Part shown: in pieces, positions 1 to 8,162 of the stretch
Layout of the letters: each line of letters opens with the position of its first letter
How positions within the stretch are numbered: position 1 is the stretch's first letter
Position numbers and translations under genes: made by a program
Notes under the pieces: model-generated
Seen by the model: the letters and a program-made list of their open reading frames with translations, nothing else
What the model was told of the DNA's origin: nothing
Database searches by the model: none
Origin: Candidatus Cacconaster scatequi
Lineage (GTDB): Bacteria > Bacteroidota > Bacteroidia > Bacteroidales > UBA932
Reading direction: 5' to 3'
NCBI GenBank assembly: GCA_018065305.1
Contig: JAGHTO010000053.1
Location: forward strand, 1-59,835
DNA: 59,835 bases

Positions 1-236
1 CGGAAAGAGACATCAGGAACCAGATTGTATATGCCCGGGATATGGGTAGGGAGGAAGGACTTGCTGAAGGAGAAGCAAGAGGAGAAGCGAAAGGCAGGGC
101 AGAAGGAAAAGCAGAAGGAAAAGCAGAAACAGCCTTGGCTATGCTCGCCAACGGCCTCGACATCGCTCTTGTTTCCAAATGCACCGGCCTGTCCGAGCAG
201 CAAATTAAGGAGCTGGAACATCCTGATACACATTAA
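1..236 (+). CDS. Rpn-family nuclease/putative transposase, C-terminal part (5' end outside window)
   Basis: The frame is already open at base 3 and runs to a TAA at 234-236, so the gene begins upstream of the window. The visible 77 residues start with ERDIRNQIVYARDMGREEG, then a repetitive Glu/Gly/Ala/Lys segment (EAEG-, KAEG-like units), and end with a short helical tail (LDIALVSKCTGLSEQQIKEL). This layout is characteristic of the C-terminus of Rpn (PD-(D/E)XK) recombination-promoting nuclease / putative transposase proteins of Bacteroidales. The catalytic core lies outside the window, so activity cannot be judged. An internal ATG at 42 is probably not the real start because conserved-looking sequence precedes it. 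It sits next to a tyrosine recombinase, consistent with an accessory region. Confidence 0.7.
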   Translation, partial: ERDIRNQIVYARDMGREEGLAEGEARGEAKGRAEGKAEGKAETALAMLANGLDIALVSKCTGLSEQQIKELEHPDTH

Positions 237-252
237 TAATTAAGCATATAAA

Positions 253-286
253 AATCTCCACGGCAGTCTGTTCTGCGGTGGAGATT
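253..286 (-). terminator. Intrinsic terminator, possibly bidirectional
   Basis: A 14-bp stem with one mismatch (AATCTCCACGGCAG / CTGCGGTGGAGATT) and a 6-nt loop sits between the converging Rpn tail and recombinase genes. Read on the minus strand the stem is followed by a T5 tract, so it best serves the recombinase, whose stop is at 293. Confidence 0.7.
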
Positions 287-292
287 GAGTTC

Positions 293-1330
293 TTATTCGA
301 AAAGGTTATGCAGAATGTCGTCGGAACGCTGGCGGTCAAATTCTCCCATATATATTTCAGTTGTTTTCAGATTTGAGTGAGCCAGCAATTCTTTGATTTC
401 AGCGCTCATCACCCCCTTTTCCCTGGCGAGATTGGCAAAACTGTGCCGGCTGACGTGCATTGTAACGTGTTTGTCGATCCCCGCCATATTGCAAATCTTT
501 CCCAAAGCCCTGTTGATCCGTTTTGTGGCGTTCGAAATATCGTTGGTAAGTTCCAGTTTCTGGCAAGGGGTCAATACCCTTTCCGGATAAAGAGAATATG
601 CGGCCACTGGATTGAGGTACGGAAAAATGAAACCTTCTTTCTTCCGCTTGTATGCCGAAAGTATGTCGAGAGCCGGCCTTACAAGGAGCAAATCCCTGTA
701 TTTGAGGTTTTTGCTCATAACATAAACCAGTCTGTCATCTGAAGTGACATTGCTCCATTTCAATTTGAGAATATCACCGACACGTATCCCGGCGCAATAA
801 TAGGAGAACAGAAAGAGATTACGGGCGTTCCATAGTTCAGGATGTGTCTTTAACGGCAAGGAACTGATGCTCTCCATTTCCTCCGGTCTCAGGATGTCCT
901 TGTGGCTTTTCAGATGCCTGAAGGCATAACCGTGGAATGGTGTTGTTTTGCCGGGGATGGCGTCATCAACAAAGAAAGCCCGGTTGATTATGGTCTGCAA
1001 AACTGACATATTGACACAGACTGAATTCGGATGAAGAGACGAAGAGCGGAGATACGTGTCGAAATCCATAATGAAGGTGCGGTCCACTTTCCTCAGAGGA
1101 ATGTCGTGAGTGCGGTTTCCTGCATAATCTGACAGAAACTGTTCCAATTTGCCATACATCATCCTGTATTTTTTCCAACTCCTGATTCTGCCCTCTGCAT
1201 AGAGGCTTTCAGTGATTGCCCTGCAATAGTCCAGCAGGGAAATATTACGATATTGCCAGTTGTGACGGATACTCTGAATGAATGATTTGTCCGCTTTGCC
1301 GGCATTGTGTAGGAATACTCTATTCTGCAT
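293..1330 (-). CDS. Tyrosine recombinase/integrase without an arm-binding domain
   Basis: This is a site-specific recombinase that would cut and rejoin DNA through a 3'-phosphotyrosine. Numbered from the ATG at 1330 (345 aa), residues 15-105 resemble the SAM-like core-binding domain, and the catalytic domain carries Arg183 (in AGIRVGDIL), His292 and Arg295 (HVSRHSF), His318 (LLAHSNLKTT) and nucleophile Tyr327 (TTEIYMG). A Lys in SKNLKYRD fits the beta-hairpin lysine. The catalytic set is therefore complete. A GTG at 1360 would add ten residues; the ATG is preferred. Most Bacteroidetes integrases are near 400 aa with an N-terminal arm-binding domain. That domain is missing here, as in many chromosomal invertases. 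It faces away from the SusC gene. Whether it acts on a mobile element or inverts a local segment cannot be seen. Confidence 0.9.
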   Translation of the reverse strand: MQNRVFLHNAGKADKSFIQSIRHNWQYRNISLLDYCRAITESLYAEGRIRSWKKYRMMYGKLEQFLSDYAGNRTHDIPLRKVDRTFIMDFDTYLRSSSLHPNSVCVNMSVLQTIINRAFFVDDAIPGKTTPFHGYAFRHLKSHKDILRPEEMESISSLPLKTHPELWNARNLFLFSYYCAGIRVGDILKLKWSNVTSDDRLVYVMSKNLKYRDLLLVRPALDILSAYKRKKEGFIFPYLNPVAAYSLYPERVLTPCQKLELTNDISNATKRINRALGKICNMAGIDKHVTMHVSRHSFANLAREKGVMSAEIKELLAHSNLKTTEIYMGEFDRQRSDDILHNLFE

Positions 1331-1358
1331 TGCATTTTTGATTTTAATTGAACATTGC

Positions 1359-1375
1359 ACTTACAAATCGTAAGT
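1359..1375. repeat. Small palindrome at the recombinase start
   Basis: ACTTAC-AAATC-GTAAGT, a 6-bp inverted repeat with a 5-nt centre, lies just upstream of the preferred recombinase ATG (1330). It could be an operator or core recombination site. There is no second copy to support either reading. Confidence 0.3.
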
Positions 1376-1543
1376 ATTCCGAAAAAAGTCAATTGAAAGA
1401 TATTTGATAGGGCGAAAATTGTATGCTTCCTATAGTGGAATTACATATGTTTTTACTCTTTAGGGAAACAAAACAGAAGGGAAGACCCCTCTCTCTTTAT
1501 TTAACAATTATTTTTTAGAATTCAAAATATTTTTGCTTTCAAT

Positions 1544-1574
1544 TTTGTTTTTCCGATAAAAATACATAGATTTG
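1544..1574 (+). promoter_or_regulatory. Bacteroidales-type promoter for susC/susD
   Basis: TTTG (1544-1547), a 19-nt spacer, then TAGATTTG (1567-1574) match the Bacteroides primary sigma consensus exactly. The predicted transcription start near 1581 leaves a leader of about 200 nt before the SusC ATG. The rest of the 1331-1784 gap is AT-rich. It holds an inverted repeat CCGCG (1585-1589) / CGCGG (1609-1613) in the leader and no other gene. Confidence 0.75.
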
Positions 1575-1784
1575 CCGTGTAAAACCGCGTTTTTCAACGA
1601 TTTGCAATCGCGGAAACTATGAAATATTTTGAGTTTTAGAACGAATTTAAAAAAGTTTGATTACAAACGGAAAACAAAAAAGCAATATTGATTACGAATT
1701 TTAATGTGGAGTATCCGGGCCACAGATGCTCCAATTCAGGGAGAAATCATACAACTAACCTAATATTAACTTAAAATTTTTCGT

Positions 1785-4700
1785 ATGAAAAGATTCAAAT
1801 TCATTTTGACAGCTTTTCTGATGGTAGTCTCAGTTGCAGCCTTTGCACAGAAGACCGTCACCGTCAAGGGAACTGTCACAGATGCTTCCACAGGGGAGCC
1901 TCTGTCGGGAGCCGCCATCCTTATCAAAGGCACTCCTCAGGGAACTGTAGCTGATGCCGACGGAAGGTACAGCATAACTGTAGCCCCGAACGCAACACTT
2001 GGTTTCACAACCATCGGGTTCAAAGATGCCGAGATTGAAGTAAGTGGTCGCAGCGTCATCAACGTCGCCCTTGACCCCGACGTTACTGTCCTTGACGATG
2101 TGGTTGTAGTCGCGTATGGTACCGCAAGCAAATCCTCCCTGACAGGCGCAGTGGCCGCAGTTGACTCAAAGACAATTGAGAAGACAATCAGCTCAAGCGT
2201 TACCGCAGCCCTTGAAGGTGCCGCCCCCGGTGTTCAGGTAAACAACACCTACGGCGAGCCCGGTTCGACCCCCAGCATCCGTATCCGCGGTTTCAGCTCT
2301 ATCAATGGTAACAACGCGCCCCTTTATGTTGTTGATGGTGTTCCCTTTGATTACAGCGTTGCAGACCTTAACCCGAACGATATCGAGTCAATGACAGTCC
2401 TTAAGGATGCTGCCTCTGCGGCTCTCTATGGTAACCGTGCCGCAAATGGTGTCGTCATCATTACGACCAAAAAGGCCAAAGGTTCAAGCAAGCCGGTGGT
2501 CACTTTCACGACAAGTCAGGGTACTTATGCCCGTGGTATGAAAGATTATGACCGCCTCGCCCCTGATGAATGGATGGAAGCTCAATGGACAGGACTGAAG
2601 AACTACACAAAGAGCATCTCTTCAATGCAATATACCGAGGAGCAGGCAGCCGCATATGCAACGGCTCATCTTATCGGAGACAAAGTCAGAAGGAATATCT
2701 ATGACAAGGCTGATGACCAGCTTTTCGACGCTTCCGGCAAACTTGTAGCAAAGCAACTTCCCGGTTATACGGATCTCAACTGGGCTGATGAACTTGAAAA
2801 AGTCGGTTATCGCAGCGATTATGGACTATCTTTGGCTTCTGCAGGTGAAAAACACGACGTGTATGCTTCTGCGGGTTATCTCAAAGAGAACGGTTATATC
2901 CTCAATACCAATTTTGAGCGATACACAGCACGTGTAAACTCCAATTTCAAACCGGTGAAATGGTTCAAGGGCGGCATCAATGTGGCAGGTTCATTCCAGA
3001 ATCAGAACTACAACTCAAATGCTTACAGCAGCTATTATGCTAATCCGTTCTACGCTCTGCGTTATCAGGCCCCTGTATATCCTATGTATCTCCACAATGA
3101 TGACGGTTCATTCGTACTTGATTCAGATGGTAACAAGATATACGATACAACTTCCGATTACCTCGGCAATCGCCACATTATATTCGAAAGACTCCGCGAT
3201 TATGAAAAGAATGAACGTCTGACTCTCAACACTCAGGCATACGCGACATTCGTCATTCCTTTCGGATTCGAATTGACAGTGAAGGGATCGAAAGACCTTA
3301 CGGCATTGAACACTTCAGAGTACAACAACCCTGAAATCGGTGACGGTGCAACCAACAACGGCCGTTTTTCAAACTACGACTATCACTATGCCTCAACGAA
3401 TTTCCAGCAGCAGCTGACCTGGAATCACGAGTTCGGCAAGCATCACGTTGACGCCCTTCTGGCTCACGAGAGTTATAAATATACTTCCAGTCTCGCGTAT
3501 GGTATGAATACCAATATGTCCATTGTGGGAGTTTATACCGTAGGAAACTTCACCACCAATTCATACTATCAGGGTTATAAGAATGAGGACGCTCTTGAGT
3601 CATATCTCGCGCGTGCTCGTTACAACTATGCTGAAAAGTACTTCTTCGACGCATCCTTCCGTCGTGACGGGTCTTCACGTTTCTATTCTGAAAACCGTTG
3701 GGGTAACTTCTTCTCATTCGGTGGGGCTTGGAACATCACCAACGAAGACTTTATGAAGGAGGCATCCTGGGTAGATTTTCTCAAGCTCCGAGCCTCATTC
3801 GGACAAGTTGGAAACCACTATAAGGAGTATTATCCGTATATGGCTCTCTATGAGCTCGACAAAAACGGAGGTTCTGCAGCTCTCTACAAGCAGAGCCTTG
3901 CCGCTTTCGACCTTCAGTGGGAAACGACACAGACTATTGACGTAGCTCTCGAAGGCCGTCTCTTTGACCGATTGAACTTCAATGTAGGTTATTTCGACAA
4001 GACTTCGAAGGACTTGATTTTTGCAGTAAAACTCCCTACTTCTGCAGGCGCATACGTATGGGGTAATACCAATATGGAAATGATGAAGAACATCGGTTCC
4101 GTTGCCAACAGGGGATTTGAAATCTCTGCAGACGTTGATATCACAAAAGGTGCGGTCAGATGGAATGTAGGCGCAGATGCAACTTTGCTCAGAAACAAAA
4201 TACTCACACTTCCTGACCACGAAGATATAGCAAATGGCATGCAGCGTTATTCAGAAGGCCATAGCATTTATGAATACTACTACTACCATTTTGAAGGTGT
4301 GGATCAGATGACTGGTAATTCCCTCTACACGATTGATCCCGAAAAGACTGCCGATGCTACAAATGCCGGGAAGCTGGTGAATATCAACGGACAGGACTAC
4401 ACAACCGACGTTACCTATGCAATACGCGATTGGCGCGGTTCAGCGCTGCCTGACGTATACGGTTCCGTTCATACGGATCTTTCCTGGAAAGGTCTCAGCC
4501 TTCACGTTCTTGGCACATACCAACTCGGAGGCAAGGTATATGACTCTGAATATGCCAGCTTGATGTCAAACAGCAGTTCAAGCGCAAATGCACTGCATTC
4601 AGACATCAAGAAATCCTGGAACGGCATTCCCGCGGGCATAAGCGAGACTTCCGCCAACCGTATCGACCCTAACGGCATTCCTGTGAACGACAGCAACCTT

Positions 4701-4967
4701 GCCACATACAACAATGCCGGTTCAGACCGTTGGCTCACAAGTGCTTCATACTTCGTTTTGAAGAATATAACCCTCTCATACACACTCTCTCAGAAAGCCG
4801 TCAAGGCAATCGGTCTTCAGGGCCTTACCCTCAGTGCCGGCGTAGAGAATGCCTGGACCAAGACAGCCCGTCAGGGTCTCAACCCCCAGTATGGCTTCAG
4901 CGGCGGACAGGATGCGACATATACGACTGCACGCCTCTTCAACTTCGGTCTGAATCTTAAATTCTAA
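1785..4967 (+). CDS. SusC/RagA-family TonB-linked outer membrane transporter
   Basis: This is the outer-membrane channel of a SusC/SusD pair, importing a glycan or peptide ligand with energy from TonB/ExbB/ExbD. It is 1060 aa, the usual length. Residues 1-21 are a signal peptide, about 24-100 a carboxypeptidase-regulatory-like beta-sandwich (VKGTVTDASTGEPLSGA), and 104-112 a TonB-box-like stretch (DDVVVVAYG). The plug follows to about 230 (IRIRGFSSINGNNAPLYVVDG, VLKDAASAALYGNRAANGVV), then a beta-barrel ending in Phe (LFNFGLNLKF). The SusD partner starts 28 nt downstream. No glycoside hydrolase, peptidase, anti-sigma factor or hybrid two-component regulator accompanies the pair, so the substrate cannot be inferred. 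It has its own promoter and a terminator after SusD. Confidence 0.96.
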   Translation: MKRFKFILTAFLMVVSVAAFAQKTVTVKGTVTDASTGEPLSGAAILIKGTPQGTVADADGRYSITVAPNATLGFTTIGFKDAEIEVSGRSVINVALDPDVTVLDDVVVVAYGTASKSSLTGAVAAVDSKTIEKTISSSVTAALEGAAPGVQVNNTYGEPGSTPSIRIRGFSSINGNNAPLYVVDGVPFDYSVADLNPNDIESMTVLKDAASAALYGNRAANGVVIITTKKAKGSSKPVVTFTTSQGTYARGMKDYDRLAPDEWMEAQWTGLKNYTKSISSMQYTEEQAAAYATAHLIGDKVRRNIYDKADDQLFDASGKLVAKQLPGYTDLNWADELEKVGYRSDYGLSLASAGEKHDVYASAGYLKENGYILNTNFERYTARVNSNFKPVKWFKGGINVAGSFQNQNYNSNAYSSYYANPFYALRYQAPVYPMYLHNDDGSFVLDSDGNKIYDTTSDYLGNRHIIFERLRDYEKNERLTLNTQAYATFVIPFGFELTVKGSKDLTALNTSEYNNPEIGDGATNNGRFSNYDYHYASTNFQQQLTWNHEFGKHHVDALLAHESYKYTSSLAYGMNTNMSIVGVYTVGNFTTNSYYQGYKNEDALESYLARARYNYAEKYFFDASFRRDGSSRFYSENRWGNFFSFGGAWNITNEDFMKEASWVDFLKLRASFGQVGNHYKEYYPYMALYELDKNGGSAALYKQSLAAFDLQWETTQTIDVALEGRLFDRLNFNVGYFDKTSKDLIFAVKLPTSAGAYVWGNTNMEMMKNIGSVANRGFEISADVDITKGAVRWNVGADATLLRNKILTLPDHEDIANGMQRYSEGHSIYEYYYYHFEGVDQMTGNSLYTIDPEKTADATNAGKLVNINGQDYTTDVTYAIRDWRGSALPDVYGSVHTDLSWKGLSLHVLGTYQLGGKVYDSEYASLMSNSSSSANALHSDIKKSWNGIPAGISETSANRIDPNGIPVNDSNLATYNNAGSDRWLTSASYFVLKNITLSYTLSQKAVKAIGLQGLTLSAGVENAWTKTARQGLNPQYGFSGGQDATYTTARLFNFGLNLKF

Positions 4968-4995
4968 GTGAGTTGAACAAATAAAAGAAATCAAT

Positions 4996-6600
4996 ATGAA
5001 AAAGATATTCAGTAAAATTTCGGTAGCATCAGTTGTACTTGTTGCACTGACTACTTCTTGTGCAAAGGATTTTCTCGATACAGCTCCTACCGCCTCTGTT
5101 GCCACTGCTGACGTTTTTGCAAATACGGACAACGTCAAGATGGCGGTCAATGGTCTTGCATACCTTATGACCGTCCAGCACTCAGCATACTCTCAGGGTT
5201 GCAACGGTGAAAACCGAATCAAGTCAATCTACCAGGAGTATGGCTCCCAGGAGTTCCGTTACAACCAGATGGCACCGGGCTGGGCTTCCATTATGAATAA
5301 CGAATATTACGCAAGGCCTACGACTACGTATGCATCTTATCCTTGGGTATATTATTATGAAATCATAGCTGATGCCAACACAATCATCTGCAATGTTGAC
5401 AATGCCGACGGCTCAGATGACGAAAAGGCCTTCTACAAAGCTCAGGCTCTGACATTCCGCGCATACGCATTCACTATGCTGATGGAGATTTACTCAGTCC
5501 GTTGGAAAGATTCAAACAACGGTGCCGCTGACGGCATTGTCCTTCGCCTTGACGAATCAACGGAGGGTATGCCTGTCTCTTCTGCCGCACAGTGCTACAC
5601 GCAGATTTATGCCGATTGCGACGAGGCCGTGAGGCTCTTCCAAGAATCAGGAATTGACCGTGGGGCCAATGAAGTCTGGCTTACCAACATCAACGTTGCG
5701 TATGCCGTAAAGGCACGCGCTGCATTGAACCGGGAAGACTATCAGACAGCTTTGACGAATGCCAAACTTGCGCGTGCAGGATATCCTCTTATGACCAATG
5801 CCGAGTACAAGGCAGGTTTCTGTGAACCCACGAGCGAATGGATTTTCGGCAGCTATGCCTCTGCGGAAGAAAATATGTGGTATTGGACATTCGGTACTCA
5901 ATTCTCTTGCAACGGTTACTATGCAACCGCTTCCAAGTATGGTGCAGGAGACATCGAGAAGGAACTTACGGATCGTATGCCTGCTGAAGATGTCCGTATG
6001 AGTTGCTTCCTTACTATCGACAAACTTGGTCTGACGAATGACAACTATCTGAACTATATCGATAATACCTACGGCTATGTAAAAGACGACGACATTTGGG
6101 ATGTTGCTGCCGGATACATTGCCGCTCAGACACCTTCAGGACTTGAAGAAGCTTATCAGTCCGGCTATTTTTACATCGGTGCACAGCTTAAATTCTGGGT
6201 GTTCGACACACCGGGTGTCAGTTATCTCTGCCATATCCGTTCAAGCGAAATGGTTCTCATCGAAGCTGAAGCCAACTACTTCCTTAACAACGAGAAAGCC
6301 GCTCAGGATGCTTTGGTTGAACTCAACAGTACTTCCGGACGTAATCCGGGCTATACCTGCAACAAAACTGGCAACGCGCTTTTCGAGGAAATCGTCGACT
6401 ACCGTGAACTTGAGCTTTGGGGCGAAGGCTTCAACTGGAATGATATCAAACGCTGGAAACGTGATATTTCAAGGAAGTCATTTGCACAGGGTGGCAACTG
6501 CCACACTTCAACTGCAACCACAATCACGGCCAGCAGCAGTAACTGGACTTGGGCAATTCCCGAGTGCGAAACTCTCTACAACACTGAAATTAAGAAATAA
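4996..6600 (+). CDS. SusD/RagB-family substrate-binding lipoprotein
   Basis: This is a surface lipoprotein that would form the lid of the adjacent SusC channel and bind the ligand. It is 534 aa. The N-terminus is a lipoprotein signal with lipobox TTSC, giving lipidated Cys22, followed by the typical KDFLDTAPT start of mature SusD proteins. The middle shows the helical TPR-like region (AQALTFRAYAFTMLMEIY; AYAVKARAALNREDYQTAL). The C-terminal SusD_RagB segment carries RSSEMVLIEAEANYFLN and RELELWGEGFNWNDIKRWKR. The start follows susC by 28 nt, so the genes are co-transcribed. No residue change pointing to a particular substrate was recognised. Confidence 0.95.
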   Translation: MKKIFSKISVASVVLVALTTSCAKDFLDTAPTASVATADVFANTDNVKMAVNGLAYLMTVQHSAYSQGCNGENRIKSIYQEYGSQEFRYNQMAPGWASIMNNEYYARPTTTYASYPWVYYYEIIADANTIICNVDNADGSDDEKAFYKAQALTFRAYAFTMLMEIYSVRWKDSNNGAADGIVLRLDESTEGMPVSSAAQCYTQIYADCDEAVRLFQESGIDRGANEVWLTNINVAYAVKARAALNREDYQTALTNAKLARAGYPLMTNAEYKAGFCEPTSEWIFGSYASAEENMWYWTFGTQFSCNGYYATASKYGAGDIEKELTDRMPAEDVRMSCFLTIDKLGLTNDNYLNYIDNTYGYVKDDDIWDVAAGYIAAQTPSGLEEAYQSGYFYIGAQLKFWVFDTPGVSYLCHIRSSEMVLIEAEANYFLNNEKAAQDALVELNSTSGRNPGYTCNKTGNALFEEIVDYRELELWGEGFNWNDIKRWKRDISRKSFAQGGNCHTSTATTITASSSNWTWAIPECETLYNTEIKK

Positions 6601-6669
6601 ACAGAAAGTGTATGTATAACTGAGATGCAAGCCTACGATAAAGTACGGCTTGACAGAATGAAAAGAAGT

Positions 6670-6707
6670 AGGCCGACCAAAGTTTTTTTGGCCGGCCTCT
6701 TTTTTTT
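6670..6707 (+). terminator. Rho-independent terminator of the susC/susD operon
   Basis: A 12-bp stem with one mismatch (AGGCCGACCAAA at 6670-6681 pairing with TTTGGCCGGCCT ending at 6698) and a short T-rich loop is followed by a run of eight T. It lies 70 nt after the SusD stop. Confidence 0.88.
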
Positions 6708-6784
6708 AAATTCCTAAATAAAATCATATTAAATAAAGTTGTATTAAATAAAAACATTTAATAATTTTACCGAAAATTTTATTT

Positions 6785-7921
6785 ATGGAAATACCTTTCA
6801 ATTACGGACGAATCGTCACAGGTGAAAACTATACGGACAGGGTAGAAGACGTAAAGCATCTGAACAGCAATTTCAAGGCTCTGACAAACACCACCATCAT
6901 TTCTCCAAGAAGATGGGGCAAATCATCTATGGTAAACAAAGCCATTGAGACTCTAAAGGAAACAAGTGATGAGTATATCTTCGTCTTTCTCGATGTCTTC
7001 AACCTCAAGACACAGGAAGCATTTCTTGAAGGTTATGCCAAAAGTGTTGCCCGTGCTTTTGACAACCATTCCGAACTGAAGCAGTTCATTTCCGAGGTAT
7101 TGCCATCCAATATCCGAACTGAAATTCTTCTCGGAAATAAAAACATTTTTCCGGTTGAATTGAGAATATCCCTCGAACACGGCAATTCGAAAGAGTACTG
7201 TCCGAATATCCTTGATATGCCTCAGGAATTGGCTGAAAGAAAAGGGAAAAAGGTTATTGTCTGCATAGACGAATTTCAGGTAATAACTGAATACGAAGAT
7301 TCCCTTGCATTTCAGAGAATGCTGAGGGCCGCCTGGCAAAGGCATACCAAAGTGGCCTATTGCCTGTTCGGTTCCAAATTCAATATGATGACCGAACTGG
7401 TAGGCAAGCCCAGGATGCCTCTGTACAAATTCGGTGATATGTTCTATCTCAAGAAGATAAGTACGGGAAACTGGGTTGAATTCATCACTGAAAGGTTCCG
7501 TTCAACGGGAAAATCAATATCCCAGGATACAGCCGAATATCTGGCAAATCTTGTTGAGAACCATTCATATTACGTGCAGCAGTTGGCCCAGCTCACCTGG
7601 TTCAGGACTGACGATATTTGCACGAAAGAAATAGTGGATGCGGCTTTTTCCGGACTCGTGGACCAGTTGAGTATGATATTTATACAGACGGTTGAATCTC
7701 TCACGTCCACCCAAAGCGAATTCCTGCGGGCTCTCTGTAACGGCGTAACGAGATTCTCTTCGACAGAACTGGTGAACAATTACAGGGTCGGTACCGCAGC
7801 CAATGTCAAAAATATAAGAAAAACTCTGGAAAAGAAAGAGATAACGACTTCATTCCCCAATCAGACTGAAATTCAGGATCCTCTTTTCAAATACTGGCTG
7901 AAAAACCATTATTTCATATAA
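6785..7921 (+). CDS. STAND/archaeal-type AAA ATPase of unknown role
   Basis: The protein is 378 aa and belongs to the ATP-binding family common in Bacteroidetes and archaea (Arch_ATPase-like). The P-loop is SPRRWGKSS (residues 40-48), with PRR in place of the classical GxxxxGK start as usual for this family. Walker B is VIVCIDEFQ (157-165). A sensor-like FGSK follows, then a helical region and a C-terminal winged-helix-like segment (LRALCNGVTRFSSTELVNNY; LEKKEITTS). There is no nuclease domain and no membrane segment. Neighbours are a SusD terminator upstream and an inverted-repeat element whose left end overlaps the stop codon by one base. Relatives often sit in accessory regions and are sometimes discussed as toxin or defence parts. 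Nothing here proves such a role. Confidence 0.85.
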   Translation: MEIPFNYGRIVTGENYTDRVEDVKHLNSNFKALTNTTIISPRRWGKSSMVNKAIETLKETSDEYIFVFLDVFNLKTQEAFLEGYAKSVARAFDNHSELKQFISEVLPSNIRTEILLGNKNIFPVELRISLEHGNSKEYCPNILDMPQELAERKGKKVIVCIDEFQVITEYEDSLAFQRMLRAAWQRHTKVAYCLFGSKFNMMTELVGKPRMPLYKFGDMFYLKKISTGNWVEFITERFRSTGKSISQDTAEYLANLVENHSYYVQQLAQLTWFRTDDICTKEIVDAAFSGLVDQLSMIFIQTVESLTSTQSEFLRALCNGVTRFSSTELVNNYRVGTAANVKNIRKTLEKKEITTSFPNQTEIQDPLFKYWLKNHYFI

Positions 7922-8085
7922 GAAGCTGTTTGAATTTAATTACTCTCATTTCTTATGCATCTTTTTCGCGTCTTTGCACTTTCAATTCGGTCTCATACCA
8001 ACCGGTATGCTCCCTCATTTCAAGCATAAACTCATCAAAAAAATCTGCGATAATAAATTTCGGCAATCAAATTTAAACAGCTTCT
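7921..8085. mobile_element. MITE-like element with 17-bp terminal inverted repeats
   Basis: The ends AGAAGCTGTTTGAATTT (7921-7937) and AAATTTAAACAGCTTCT (8069-8085) are inverted repeats matching at 16 of 17 positions, enclosing 131 bp. A third partial copy, AGAAGCTGT (8087-8095), forms a near-perfect palindrome with the right end (8077-8095). Internally CATACC-AACC-GGTATG is a small hairpin. On the minus strand 8066-7953 is an open frame of 37 codons between stops (reads LPKFIIADFFDEFMLEMREH and on), which looks protein-like and may be a decayed piece of a parent element. The ATPase stop codon overlaps the left end. No clear target-site duplication is seen. Confidence 0.5.
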
Positions 8086-8162
8086 AAGAAGCTGTCCCCA
8101 TTGGCCTTTTTACTTCATCTGTTTGGAACATTCCGAAAAAGATTCCAACTTTGTCTTTCGGA

